A DNA stretch of 64,000 bases from Lachnospiraceae bacterium KGMB03038 (GCA_007361935.1 CP041667.1:496001-560000); one strand, 5' to 3'. Positions 7,680 through 16,200 are shown, counted from the first letter of the stretch. The notes: generated from the letters alone by a model not told the origin. Made by a program: numbers and translations.

Positions 7680-9068
7680 ATGAAGGCGGTTGGTATTGAC
7701 ATAGGAACTACAACAATCTGCGGAGTTTTGATGGACGGGGAGACGGGGAAACTTTTGGATTCTCGTACGCTTCCCAATGATACATCGATACAGGCGGACG
7801 ATGATCGAAGCTGGGAGCATCTCCAGGATCCGGAGCGGATTCTGGGAAAATGCCGGGAGATCTTGAAGAGTTATTTAGACATCTATAGTGATATTGTCAG
7901 TGTAGGAGTGACAGGGCAGATGCATGGGATCCTGTATGTGGATCGAAATGGGAAAGCGGTCAGCCCTCTTTATACCTGGCAAGACCGCAGAGGAGATCTG
8001 GAATACGATTGCGGCCTGGAGAACGGCGGAAGGGTCACCTATGTGCAGGAGCTTGCCCGGAGAACGGGATATCCTGTAGCCGCCGGATTCGGCCTTGTGA
8101 CGCATTTCTTTCATGCGCGCAATCAGAGCGTGCCTAAAGAAGCGGTTTCCCTATGTACGATTCCAGACTACATTGCCATGTCTCTGGCAGGGAAAAAACG
8201 GCCCCTTATGCATCAGAGTATGGCGGCCAGTTTAGGACTCTATGATCTGGAACATTCCTGTTTTGATAAAGAGGCTCTAAAAAAAGCCGAGATCGAACTG
8301 GAATTTCTGCCGGAGGTGACCATAGGAAATCAAGCGGCGGGACGTCTGGCTGAGTTTGACCAGATCCAGGTCAGTGTGGCTTTAGGGGATAATCAGGCCA
8401 GTTTCCTTGGGTCTGTAGGTCCAGGAGAGAGGCTGCTCTTAAATGTAGGGACTGGAAGTCAGATTTCTGCCTGTACAGAGCGTTTTGTGAAAACAAAAGA
8501 AGCGGAATGCAGGCCATATTTGGGAAAAACATGGCTGATCGCGGGATCTCCTTTGTGCGGCGGATATGCTTATTCTTTATTAAAAAGGTTTGTAGAAGAA
8601 ATTTTTGCCCTTGATGGGACAAAGCCGGGCCGGTCAGTATATGAGCTGATGAATGGAGAGGCCAGGCAGGTATACGAAGAAAAAGGGCGGGAAGTACAAG
8701 TGGATACCCGGTTTAACGGAAGCCGGAGTAATCCATCCCTTACAGGCGGCATTGGGAATCTTACGGAAGAGACCTTCCATTTGGGTTCTTTTGCCCTTGG
8801 GACACTGAAAGGAATTTGCGAGGAGTTGTACTGTTTTTACAGGGAGTTTCCAGAAGAAGTAAAGAAATCAGGAACCCTTGTAGGAAGCGGCAACGGGATC
8901 CGGCTGAATCCGCTTCTTCAGGAAATATGCTGTGAGCGGTTTGAAATGGGGATGAAGATCCCGCTGTATTCAGAAGAAGCCGGATATGGCACAGCCCTTT
9001 TCTCCCTGCTGGCGGCAGGCAGATATAGGGATGTGGAGGAAGTAAAAAGCCTGATCCGCTATGAATAA
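7680..9068 (+). CDS. FGGY-family carbohydrate kinase, sedoheptulokinase-like
   Basis: A 462-residue sugar kinase. The N-terminal ATPase motif is GIDIGTTTICGVLMDG; GVTGQMHGILY and TWQDRRGD are the sugar-side signature blocks, and the form GQMHG is seen in xylulokinases and sedoheptulokinases. The catalytic aspartate lies in VALGDNQASFLG, followed by the phosphate loop LNVGTGSQIS. It ends module 1, which has a split transketolase, so phosphorylation of a ketose (sedoheptulose, xylulose or similar) before ketol transfer is reasonable. The stop codon lies 4 bases before the IS1182-type element, which may have replaced the original downstream terminator. Confidence 0.82.
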   Translation: MKAVGIDIGTTTICGVLMDGETGKLLDSRTLPNDTSIQADDDRSWEHLQDPERILGKCREILKSYLDIYSDIVSVGVTGQMHGILYVDRNGKAVSPLYTWQDRRGDLEYDCGLENGGRVTYVQELARRTGYPVAAGFGLVTHFFHARNQSVPKEAVSLCTIPDYIAMSLAGKKRPLMHQSMAASLGLYDLEHSCFDKEALKKAEIELEFLPEVTIGNQAAGRLAEFDQIQVSVALGDNQASFLGSVGPGERLLLNVGTGSQISACTERFVKTKEAECRPYLGKTWLIAGSPLCGGYAYSLLKRFVEEIFALDGTKPGRSVYELMNGEARQVYEEKGREVQVDTRFNGSRSNPSLTGGIGNLTEETFHLGSFALGTLKGICEELYCFYREFPEEVKKSGTLVGSGNGIRLNPLLQEICCERFEMGMKIPLYSEEAGYGTALFSLLAAGRYRDVEEVKSLIRYE

Positions 9069-9074
9069 AGAGGG

Positions 9075-9124
9075 GGGCGTTGCAAAATAGATGAGTAATC
9101 ATCTATGGAGCAACGCTCCTTTTT
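9075..9124 (+). terminator. Terminator built from the left IS end
   Basis: GGGCGTTGC inside the left inverted repeat pairs with GCAACGCTCC (9110-9119), followed by TTTTT (9120-9124). Nested inside are ATAGATGA/TCATCTAT (9087-9094, 9099-9106) and the alternative stem GGAGC/GCTCC. It should stop transcription entering the IS from the kinase operon. Confidence 0.7.
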
Positions 9125-9182
9125 CATATCCAAAAACAGAAAACGGACCCCGAAGAGTCCATAATCCATGGTATAATTAGAT

Positions 9183-10790
9183 ATGCCTACTAACCAAAAA
9201 TACCATAAAAATTATACCGAATTCGGCGAACCTTATCAACTGGTTTTGCCATTAAATTTGGAAGGTTTGGTTCCTGATGATGATTCTGTCCGACTGCTGA
9301 GCCACGAATTGGAGGGATTGGATTACAGCTTGCTGTATCAGGCTTACTCTGCCAAAGGCGGAAATCCGGCAGTGGATCCTAAGACCATGTTCAAGATCCT
9401 GACCTATGCGTATTCCCAGAACATTTATTCATCCAGAAAAATTGAAACCGCATGCAGACGAGATATCAACTTTATGTGGCTGCTCGCCGGGCAGAAAGCA
9501 CCTGACCACAGCACGATCGCACGTTTCCGTACCGGATTCCTGGCGGATGCCTGTGAAGATCTCTTCTATCAAATGGTAAAGAGACTGAAAAATGCGGGCG
9601 AGCTGTCGAAGGAAACCGTTTTTATTGATGGGACAAAGCTGGAGGCATGCGCAAACAAATATACCTTTGTCTGGAAAAAATCCGTAGGGAAATGGGAAAC
9701 AAAAATGTTCCAGAAAGTACAGGAAGCCGTAGCTCTTCTGAACCAGGAGTATCTACAGAGTTTTTCTGTAACGGAAGGAACAAGAACACAGGATCTTCAG
9801 AAGATCTGTCGGTTTCTGGAACAGAGCTGTAAAGAACAGCATACCGTTTTTGTCCATGGAAGAGGGAAACAGAAAAGCCGGAACCAGAAATATCTGGAAC
9901 TGTTCCAACGTTTTCTGGAACGGCAGACCATCTACGACTGGCATACAGCCAGCTTCCGGGGACGGAATAATTATTGTAAGACGGATCCGGACGCCACATT
10001 CATGCATATGAAGGATGACCATATGCGGAATGCCCAGTTGAAGCCGGGATATAACGTACAGATCGCAGTGGACAGCGAATATATTGTCGCGACAGATATT
10101 TTTCAGGATCGGAATGATGTATGGACGCTGGTCCCTTTTTTAAAGAGAATGGAAGAAAAACTGGGATTCCGTTATCCAAGCGTGACGGCAGATTCAGGAT
10201 ATGAAAGTGAAGAAGGATACAGCTATCTGAGAGACCAGAAACAAAAGCCCTATATCAAACCGCAAACGTATGAGAAATGGAAAAAGAGGAGTTTTAAAAA
10301 GGATATCAGTAAACGTGAGAACATGGGTTATGATGAAAGGACAGATACCTATACGTGTCATGCCGGGAAGAAACTGCGGCCGATTTTCCTGAAAAAGCAG
10401 ACAAGTAAAAGTGGCTATGAATCCGAAGTCACCGTCTACGAATGCGAAGATTGTACGGACTGTCCTTATAAAGAGAAATGTACAAAAGCAAAAGGGAACA
10501 AACGGCTGTATGTATCCAAAAGCTTTTTGGAGAAACGACAGGAATCCTATGAAAACATCCTGAGCGAAACCGGGCTCCTATACCGGATGAACCGTTCGAT
10601 CCAGGTGGAGGGAGCATTTGGAGCCCTGAAAAACGACTATGAATTTCAAAGATTTTTACTCCGTGGAAAAACCAAAGTAAAACTGGAGATTCTTTTATTG
10701 AGTATGGGCTATAATCTCAACAAACTTCACGCTAAAATACAAAATGACCGAACCGGAAACCATCTGTTTCCAGTGAAGAAATCTGCTTAA
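9183..10790 (+). CDS. IS1182-family transposase
   Basis: A 535-residue DDE transposase with the IS1182 pattern: N-terminal region YQLVLPLNLEGLVPDDDSVR (DUF772-like), FIDGTKLEACANKYTFVW in the middle, TADSGYESEEGYSYL around one acidic catalytic residue, a cysteine cluster (CEDCTDCPYKEKC), and the C-terminal block QVEGAFGALKNDYEF holding the last acidic residue. It is full length with no frameshift. There is no Shine-Dalgarno sequence before ATG 9183, and a TATAAT (9172-9177) lies only 5 bases upstream, so translation is probably weak or from a near-leaderless message. Confidence 0.93.
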   Translation: MPTNQKYHKNYTEFGEPYQLVLPLNLEGLVPDDDSVRLLSHELEGLDYSLLYQAYSAKGGNPAVDPKTMFKILTYAYSQNIYSSRKIETACRRDINFMWLLAGQKAPDHSTIARFRTGFLADACEDLFYQMVKRLKNAGELSKETVFIDGTKLEACANKYTFVWKKSVGKWETKMFQKVQEAVALLNQEYLQSFSVTEGTRTQDLQKICRFLEQSCKEQHTVFVHGRGKQKSRNQKYLELFQRFLERQTIYDWHTASFRGRNNYCKTDPDATFMHMKDDHMRNAQLKPGYNVQIAVDSEYIVATDIFQDRNDVWTLVPFLKRMEEKLGFRYPSVTADSGYESEEGYSYLRDQKQKPYIKPQTYEKWKKRSFKKDISKRENMGYDERTDTYTCHAGKKLRPIFLKKQTSKSGYESEVTVYECEDCTDCPYKEKCTKAKGNKRLYVSKSFLEKRQESYENILSETGLLYRMNRSIQVEGAFGALKNDYEFQRFLLRGKTKVKLEILLLSMGYNLNKLHAKIQNDRTGNHLFPVKKSA

Positions 10791-10828
10791 TCAAACAGAA
10801 ACTAAGCAGCTTTATTAAAGTATGCTCA

Positions 10829-10903
10829 AAAACGGAAGTAATCCACAGAACAAAGTGGAATCACTTCCGTTTTCCTTTAAATGGAGCGAGGGTATCGCTC
10901 CAT
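10829..10903 (+). terminator. Transposase terminator and right-end hairpin
   Basis: AAAACGGAAGT (10829-10839) pairs with ACTTCCGTTTT (10863-10873), with a further inner stem interrupted by a mismatch and a bulge, giving an intrinsic-type terminator. A second perfect 9-bp hairpin ATGGAGCGA/TCGCTCCAT (10881-10889, 10895-10903) mirrors the GGAGC hairpin of the left end. Confidence 0.68.
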
Positions 10904-10988
10904 CACCTAATTTGATGATTTTGCGACACCCCCTTTTTAGCCCGCGGTATGTTCGGCGGTCTGCGCAAAGCGCGGAATCTTATTGTGA

Positions 10989-11750
10989 TCAGGCGATTAC
11001 CAGCGGTACGCCCATTTCTTTCGCGATTTCCACATTTTCATGAGAGACTTGGCTGTCAGTTATGATTTTCTTTACTTGATTGATCGGACAGATCACCGAC
11101 AGGTATCCGCCGCCAAATTTACTGCTGTCCGCCAGTACATAGACTTCCTTTGAAGCCTTTAGGATCGCCCGCTTGACCTGCATCTGCGGAGTGGCGATGG
11201 AAGTAAGACCCGCTTCGAAGTTGATTCCGTGAACGCCGATGAAGCCTTTATCCACGTGAAAACTTTCCATATTTTCCAAAGCGGATTCTCCCATGGTTGC
11301 GGACAGATGACCGCCTACGTATCCGCCGATCATGTACAGCTCCACGTGCCCGACACCTGCAAGCTCGTTTCCGGTCAGGAGGGAGTTGGTGACGACCGCG
11401 ATCCGTTTCTCCGGGTGGCTTTTGATATACAGAGCCAGGTAGAAGCTGGTAGACGCGTCATCGATGATGATAGTATCGCCATCGTCGATATATTCGTATG
11501 CCCGGCGAGCGATCGCCTCTTTCCGATCCGCATTCCGGAAAATACTTTCTGTACGGTATTTTTTGGCCAGATTGGACTCCAGCCGGACCGCTCCTCCGTG
11601 GATTCGTTTTAAAAGGCCCTCATCCTGCATCTCTTTAATATCATTGCGAATGGTAACTTCAGAGCAATTTAGAGACCTGCTCAACTCTGCGACTCGTACC
11701 TTTCCTTTTTTTTCCAGCTCCTCTAAAATTGCCTGCCTGCGTTCTTCCAT
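10989..11750 (-). CDS. DeoR/GlpR-family transcriptional regulator
   Basis: A 253-residue regulator. N-terminal DeoR helix-turn-helix: RRQAILEELEKKGKVRVAEL, then LNCSEVTIRNDIKEM and GLLKRIHGGAV. The rest is the DeoR C-terminal sensor domain (DDGDTIIIDDASTSFYLAL, VVTNSLLTGNELA, GFIGVHGINFEAGLTS), which in this family binds a phosphorylated sugar. It is the last gene on the minus strand after the acid-sugar operon, separated by a YcxB-like gene and a terminator. The duplicated TTTGGTTTCGATTT boxes in the pdxA2 promoter (15890-15903, 15992-16005) are the best candidate operators, by family and position. Confidence 0.88.
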   Translation of the reverse strand: MEERRQAILEELEKKGKVRVAELSRSLNCSEVTIRNDIKEMQDEGLLKRIHGGAVRLESNLAKKYRTESIFRNADRKEAIARRAYEYIDDGDTIIIDDASTSFYLALYIKSHPEKRIAVVTNSLLTGNELAGVGHVELYMIGGYVGGHLSATMGESALENMESFHVDKGFIGVHGINFEAGLTSIATPQMQVKRAILKASKEVYVLADSSKFGGGYLSVICPINQVKKIITDSQVSHENVEIAKEMGVPLVIA

Positions 11751-11791
11751 AATCAGCCCCCCTTATGTCTTTATTTAAACTTGTGTGTATG

Positions 11792-12298
11792 CTATTGCGT
11801 CAAGCGTACATGATTCAGCCCGATATGGCGGACCACCATCTGCATGATCGGTACAAATCGGTCGCCAAAGGATTCTTTTGGGATAATAAAAGCCAGATCT
11901 CTTCCATAGTAGATGCCGATAGTCTTAGGAGTGGTTACCGTTCGCTGGATTTGATCCCAGCTATATTTTGTGTTTTTCCCGTTTTGGGCTACCACAATCC
12001 CGTCTGCCTCAGAGAAAATATACTCCTTCGGATCCTTGTATTCTGGATTGGTCTTCATCTGTTTATTTGCACGGATCTTTAAAAGAATAGGCGTATAGGA
12101 CAGAAAAGCGACCCCGGCGATCACGTATAGGAGAAAATGTTCAAAATCAACCCTTCCCATGACCTGCATGACGACTCCGATTACGATTACGCCCATGCCA
12201 AGCATGTTGACAAGAAAACCGGACGCCTTTGAAAATGTGTGATATAGCAAAAAATCAAATAAATGTTCCTTTGTAAGTTGTACATCCAATTTTTCCAT
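11792..12298 (-). CDS. YcxB-like membrane protein
   Basis: A 168-residue protein with two hydrophobic segments (about residues 27-47 and 53-76) followed by a soluble C-terminal domain containing YIFSEADGIVVAQNGKNTKY and YSWDQIQRTVTTPKTIGIYY, the pattern of YcxB-family proteins, which resemble bacterial PH domains. Function in the family is poorly known. It starts just below the terminator at 12326-12373, so it probably has its own promoter. It lies between the acid-sugar operon and the DeoR gene without an obvious role there. Confidence 0.7.
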   Translation of the reverse strand: MEKLDVQLTKEHLFDFLLYHTFSKASGFLVNMLGMGVIVIGVVMQVMGRVDFEHFLLYVIAGVAFLSYTPILLKIRANKQMKTNPEYKDPKEYIFSEADGIVVAQNGKNTKYSWDQIQRTVTTPKTIGIYYGRDLAFIIPKESFGDRFVPIMQMVVRHIGLNHVRLTQ

Positions 12299-12325
12299 AA
12301 GAATCTTCCTCGTTTTGATTTTAAG

Positions 12326-12373
12326 AAAGTCCTCTAAACATGCTAATGTTATTGTAGCATATCAGAGGACTTT
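12326..12373. terminator. Intrinsic terminator, T-run on both strands
   Basis: AAAGTCCTCT (12326-12335) pairs with AGAGGACTTT (12364-12373), with an inner ATGCTA/TAGCAT pairing. TTTTTT follows on the plus strand; on the minus strand, the direction of the flanking genes, the trailing arm ends in TTTCTT. It ends the acid-sugar operon. Confidence 0.75.
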
Positions 12374-12392
12374 TTTCACTTTTTGATTTTGA

Positions 12393-13448
12393 TTAATCCG
12401 CGGCGCTGGGAGCGGCCACACTTGCGTCAACTTTATAGCGGGCCCAGCCTTCCGGCGAGTAGATACCCAGCTGCTTCTTCTGCATCAGCTTGTCAAAGAA
12501 TGCTGTAATAAACGGGCAGAGGAACAAAGTTACAACAGAGGCTGTCGCGCACTGGGCTGTCGCCATATCTACATACTGAGCCATAGTCGGGTCGGCTTCG
12601 CCGACGGCGGCAGGGGTCATGGCGGAATTCAGCGCGGTTGTACCGATGGCCGCGCCCATAGCGTTCCTTTCTTTCTTTGGCAGCAGCAGATTGTTTGTAA
12701 AGAAGAAGATCACTGCTGTAGCGGCAGATACCAGACCAAGGATGATGCCGGCGGCGCCTGCTGTAATGATCGTATTGATATCTGTCTTGGCTCCGATGGA
12801 GATCGTCATGAAGAAAGTAACGATAGGCTGAGCGGTCGCGCAGGCTTTTCTAAAGCCGGCATCCAGATTACCCCAGATAAAGCCGATCAGCAATGGAACC
12901 AGTACCGCGATCAGGGAATCGATTGGGATGGAAGCCAGCCCGGTCGCGCCCAGAGCGATCAGAGTAAAAAACGGCCCGTCATTTAGAGACAGAATGGAGA
13001 TAGCGCCAGTATCTGTCGCGTTGCCAAACTGGGAGGACAAAGAGATATACAGGGAGCCGTTTGAATTTGTGATAGTAGCGATCCATACAAACGGGGCAAT
13101 CCCAAGGAAGCCGGCAGGCCCGCATAAGGTGCTGATTAAAAAGCCAATGAGCACGCCAAGGAGAAATTTGGTGGCGGTCAGAGTTACGCCTTTATAGAGA
13201 GGCATACCTACCTGCTTGATGTTGATGGCAGAACCGCAGACAATCAGGAAAAATCCCATCATACAAGAATTGCCCTCATAAAACAGCGCGGTCACATATC
13301 CGCCGATCTGATAAGCCTGTGGGAAAAAGGTGGCGATCAGGACAGCCAGGACCAGGGGGATGATGACAAGTCCGCCGGGGAGTTTCTTCATTTTATTAAG
13401 CAGATCGAGATCTGTGGGTTTCTTAACTTCATTGTTTTGTTCGCTCAT
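12393..13448 (-). CDS. KdgT-type 2-keto-3-deoxygluconate permease family transporter
   Basis: A 351-residue inner-membrane carrier with about ten hydrophobic segments, of the KdgT family of proton-linked acid-sugar transporters. Blocks such as MKKLPGGLVIIPLVLAVLIA, CMMGFFLIVCGSAIN, ISIGAKTDINTI and AIGTTALNSAMTPAAVG match this family. Start: TTGGAGGAAATAGAA precedes ATG 13448; the in-frame TTG at 13463 is part of the ribosome site itself. With the DUF1537 kinase and PdxA2-type dehydrogenase upstream, the cargo is more likely a four-carbon acid sugar (D-threonate or D-erythronate) than ketodeoxygluconate; no KDG kinase or aldolase is nearby. Confidence 0.88.
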   Translation of the reverse strand: MSEQNNEVKKPTDLDLLNKMKKLPGGLVIIPLVLAVLIATFFPQAYQIGGYVTALFYEGNSCMMGFFLIVCGSAINIKQVGMPLYKGVTLTATKFLLGVLIGFLISTLCGPAGFLGIAPFVWIATITNSNGSLYISLSSQFGNATDTGAISILSLNDGPFFTLIALGATGLASIPIDSLIAVLVPLLIGFIWGNLDAGFRKACATAQPIVTFFMTISIGAKTDINTIITAGAAGIILGLVSAATAVIFFFTNNLLLPKKERNAMGAAIGTTALNSAMTPAAVGEADPTMAQYVDMATAQCATASVVTLFLCPFITAFFDKLMQKKQLGIYSPEGWARYKVDASVAAPSAAD

Positions 13449-13465
13449 TTCTATTTCCTCCAATT

Positions 13466-14809
13466 TTAGTTTCTTGCCGACTCGCGGAAAAGACGATCCA
13501 CAATATCACAGGCAGTATTGTCATTTCCGGTCAAGCCGCCTTTCCCCACGATCGGAAGCCCGTCATAGCTTCCTACAAGCCGTCCCACATCTGTCTGGGG
13601 AATTACATAATCTACAACTTCAATACATTCTACACCGAGCTGATAACATACATTTACCATAGTGTCGCCGCCGGTGGTATAAAGACCGGCTATTTTTTCA
13701 CGGCCGCATTGCTCCAAAAGCTGTGAAATAATGGTCCCAAGCCCCGCGTTAATCCGGTTGGCGCTCATGCCGCCCGCATAGTGCCGTTTATTGTCTTCTT
13801 CATCCAGATTCAACAGTTCTCCGTGGAGAGCTGTTTCAAATAAAATGGCCCGCGGAGGAACCGAGGAATTCAGAAGGTCTTCCGCTTTATGTACTGCCCG
13901 AAAGACTTCATCCAGAGAATCAGCGCCTCCCTCAACCAAAGGGATTGGATCTACACTGATGCGCGCATGACGGGGATCTTGGCACAGAATCTCCATCTGT
14001 TTTTTTGTCACTGGCGTCGCGCTGCCAGCGGCGATCAATACTGTTTTACCCGCCTCGTTGGCAGCAGGGGGGATATTATCTGCTTCTTCCTGGATCAGAT
14101 CCCGGTAATAGGCCAGTTTAGAAGTAAAGGGACCGGGATCTACCGCCAGTACGTTCCACTTTAGTTCAATACATGCCTTAGCGATCTCTTCCACATCTTC
14201 CAAGGTGATCGCATCTACAACGATCACTTCACAGCCATTTGCCCTCTGCTCCCGTAACGCATCCCGGATGGCTTCTTCGCCGCCAAGTACCTGGCTTAAA
14301 GTGACCAGTCCGATTTTCCGACGGGTCTGTCCGGCAAGCAGACGTGGAACATAATTCTCTGTTACCGGCGTGCGTACGTCGTGGGCAACAGGTGTGTTGA
14401 TCAAGGCTACTCCATCGATCACAGAATATCCTCCGACCAGGATCCGTCTGGATTGCGGCATGGCTGGAACTACAACGGCAATGCTGCCGCTGGCCAGTTG
14501 ATCCAGCATCGCATCGATTTCCACACCAACGCCTCCGCGCAAAGTGGTGTCGATCCGTTTGGAAAAATATTGTACGCCCATACGTTTCAGGGCGAGCGTG
14601 GCGGAAGATACCTTCTCATAGGCTTCATTTGCGGGAAGCGGACGACTGTTGCTGCTAATGAGGATCGCATCCAGCTGTTCTACGCCTTCTCCTTTTTCCG
14701 CGGCTTCCTCGTTAAAAAATACAGCTGTTCTTGCCTTTGACCGGGCCAGGAGCACACCTGTCGTTGTGGCGCCTGTCAGGTCATCGGCTACAGCACCGAT
14801 CAATGGCAT
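13466..14809 (-). CDS. Four-carbon acid sugar kinase (DUF1537 family), likely D-threonate/D-erythronate kinase
   Basis: A 447-residue member of the two-domain four-carbon acid sugar kinase family. The N-terminal sugar-binding domain starts IGAVADDLTGATTTGVLLA with the family's DDLTGA motif, then ISSNSRP and FSKRIDTTLRGGVG; the C-terminal nucleotide-binding domain has LYTTGGDTMVNVCYQLG. The family phosphorylates D-threonate, D-erythronate and related acids. Its start codon overlaps the pdxA2 stop by one base (TAATG), so the two are translationally coupled. That pairing is the known genetic mark of the threonate pathway ending in dihydroxyacetone phosphate. 3-oxo-isoapionate kinase is a family alternative. 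Confidence 0.87.
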   Translation of the reverse strand: MPLIGAVADDLTGATTTGVLLARSKARTAVFFNEEAAEKGEGVEQLDAILISSNSRPLPANEAYEKVSSATLALKRMGVQYFSKRIDTTLRGGVGVEIDAMLDQLASGSIAVVVPAMPQSRRILVGGYSVIDGVALINTPVAHDVRTPVTENYVPRLLAGQTRRKIGLVTLSQVLGGEEAIRDALREQRANGCEVIVVDAITLEDVEEIAKACIELKWNVLAVDPGPFTSKLAYYRDLIQEEADNIPPAANEAGKTVLIAAGSATPVTKKQMEILCQDPRHARISVDPIPLVEGGADSLDEVFRAVHKAEDLLNSSVPPRAILFETALHGELLNLDEEDNKRHYAGGMSANRINAGLGTIISQLLEQCGREKIAGLYTTGGDTMVNVCYQLGVECIEVVDYVIPQTDVGRLVGSYDGLPIVGKGGLTGNDNTACDIVDRLFRESARN

Positions 14810-15828
14810 TACTTTTCTCCCCTTTCATGCTGTTTGGCGGCGTATTCGGAAACAACCGCTGTTGATTCGATGAGGCTGATCGGATTCGCGATGCCTTTTC
14901 CCGCAATATCAAACGCGGTTCCGTGGTCTACAGAGCTTCGGATGAAAGGAAGGCCAAAAGTCAGAGTAACGGACTTTTCGAAATCCAATGTTTTGCAGGC
15001 GATATGTCCCTGATCATGATAAAGAGACAGAATCGCGTCGAATTTACCGGATTTTCCAATGTGAAATACAGAATCTGCCGGGCAGGGTCCGATCGCGTTG
15101 ATGCCGAGAGCTTTGGCCGCTTCTACCGCGGGGCCGATGTCGGTAAGCTCCTCTGTGCCGAAAAGACCGTTGTCTCCATTGTGGGGATTCAATCCGGCAA
15201 CGGCGATCAATGGATTTTCAATACCCACCTTGCGCAGTTCTTTGTCGATGTTGACTACATTCTCCAAGATCACATCCTTGGTAGCGTAATGGCAGGCATC
15301 GACCAGCGACATGTGGCGGCTGACGAAGAACACTCTCAGCTTATGGCAGGAAAACATAGTCAAGGCGTAAGGAGAATTTGTGGCGTGCTGATAGATCTCT
15401 GTGTGTCCGGGTTCTTTTACACCGATAAGCTTAATGGCGCCTTTGTGGATCGGCGAGGTGGATACGGCATCGATCTTTCCGGCCAGTCCAAGCTCAATTG
15501 ATTTCATGATCCAGTCAATCGCCATCTGTCCGGCAAGTTCCTGGACCTGTCCCCACTGGATTGAATCGGTGTCGTAGGTTCCTGTTTCCAAGATATCGAC
15601 CACCCCATATTTGAATTCTGCCTCAGAGGGATCGGTGATCTTATGGTATTCCAGATGTTTGCCGAGCACATTAGCGGCTTTTTCCATAATAGCCTCGCTT
15701 CCGATTACAAATGGCCGGCAGCATTCATGGATTCCCTGATCCAGCATGGTACCTACAACGATTTCCGGACCGATTCCGGCCGGGTCTCCCATTGTAATCG
15801 CGGTAATTGGTTTAAAAGTTTCGCTCAT
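14809..15828 (-). CDS. pdxA2: PdxA2-type 4-phosphoerythronate/4-phosphothreonate dehydrogenase
   Basis: A 339-residue PdxA-family protein: ITMGDPAGIGPEIVVGTML at the N-terminus, the metal-binding histidine in KEPGHTEIYQHAT, HNGDNGLFGTEE, and LYHDQGHIACKTLDF near the C-terminus. PdxA proper works in vitamin B6 synthesis; the PdxA2 branch oxidises and decarboxylates D-threonate 4-phosphate (or the erythronate isomer) to dihydroxyacetone phosphate. Linkage to a DUF1537 kinase and a KdgT-type carrier supports PdxA2. GGGAGG lies before ATG 15828; the frame extends upstream to 15906 but that part overlaps the promoter and is lysine-rich, unlike the family. Confidence 0.88.
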   Translation of the reverse strand: MSETFKPITAITMGDPAGIGPEIVVGTMLDQGIHECCRPFVIGSEAIMEKAANVLGKHLEYHKITDPSEAEFKYGVVDILETGTYDTDSIQWGQVQELAGQMAIDWIMKSIELGLAGKIDAVSTSPIHKGAIKLIGVKEPGHTEIYQHATNSPYALTMFSCHKLRVFFVSRHMSLVDACHYATKDVILENVVNIDKELRKVGIENPLIAVAGLNPHNGDNGLFGTEELTDIGPAVEAAKALGINAIGPCPADSVFHIGKSGKFDAILSLYHDQGHIACKTLDFEKSVTLTFGLPFIRSSVDHGTAFDIAGKGIANPISLIESTAVVSEYAAKQHERGEK

Positions 15829-15877
15829 TTTCTCTTTCCTCCCATTTATATTTCGTTTTACTTTTGTTTGTAAATAA

Positions 15878-15906
15878 ATTCTAAAACTTTTTGGTTTCGA
15901 TTTCAA
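15878..15906 (-). promoter_or_regulatory. Promoter of the acid-sugar operon with operator in the spacer
   Basis: On the minus strand: -35 TTGAAA (15901-15906), 17-base spacer, -10 TAGAAT (15878-15883). The box TTTGGTTTCGATTT (plus strand 15890-15903) fills most of the spacer and overlaps the -35, where a bound repressor would block polymerase. Confidence 0.7.
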
Positions 15907-15991
15907 TATAATTTTATAAATTTGGAGGATTTAGATAGATAAAGATAAGATAATTGTGCAGTTTAACAATTAAAAAAGAGAGAGATTTTCG

Positions 15992-16005
15992 TTTGGTTTC
16001 GATTT
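15992..16005. promoter_or_regulatory. Second copy of the TTTGGTTTCGATTT operator
   Basis: An exact 14-base copy of the promoter box, 102 bases upstream of the first, preceded by an extra TTTTCG. TTTCG-rich repeats suit DeoR-family regulators. The spacing permits looping between a bound pair. Looser TTTCGTTTT sequence also lies near 15851. Confidence 0.6.
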
Positions 16006-16036
16006 GATGAAAATAAGAAAGAATTGACGCTTACAC

Positions 16037-16174
16037 TTAGTGTGAAATTTCCTGTACGCTATCGGCTATGTCCCGCAGTACCTTTACCGCCGAGTCTGTC
16101 ACATAAGTGGAGTAATAAGCGATACCAGGGGCGGAATTTGACATTGCGCGGCTGATTCCGGCAAGCTGCAGCAT
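16037..16174 (-). pseudogene. C-terminal remnant of a Cof-type HAD hydrolase (45 codons)
   Basis: An open frame of 45 residues with AAAGGAGG before its ATG. MLQLAGISRAMSNSAPGI followed by YVTDSAVKVLRDI matches the last 40 or so residues of Cof-type HAD phosphatases; compare ETAGLGVAMANAQPLV and DYVTKSNDEDGVLHVIQQ in the intact gene at 16835-17641. The catalytic aspartates of the family would lie upstream and are absent, and in-frame stops precede it. Most likely a decayed gene in the divergent promoter region; a small expressed protein cannot be excluded because the ribosome site is good. Confidence 0.6.
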
Positions 16175-16200
16175 TTCTGCCTCCTTTTTCCGTGAAATGA

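Larger units (their letters stand above)
9073..10933 (+). mobile_element. IS1182-family insertion sequence, complete
   Basis: About 1.86 kb bounded by imperfect 16-bp inverted repeats: GGGGGCGTTGCAAAAT on the left (9073-9088) and the complement of GGGGGTGTCGCAAAAT on the right (10918-10933), two mismatches. It contains one intact transposase gene and hairpins at both ends. I see no clear target-site duplication in the flanks (AATAAAGAG on the left, TTTTTAGCC on the right). It lies between the FGGY kinase stop and the end of the convergent DeoR gene and interrupts neither. Confidence 0.88.

Noticed and set aside
9073..10933. The insertion sequence as carrier of the sugar modules
   Set aside because: Only one copy is present and it does not bracket any gene set.
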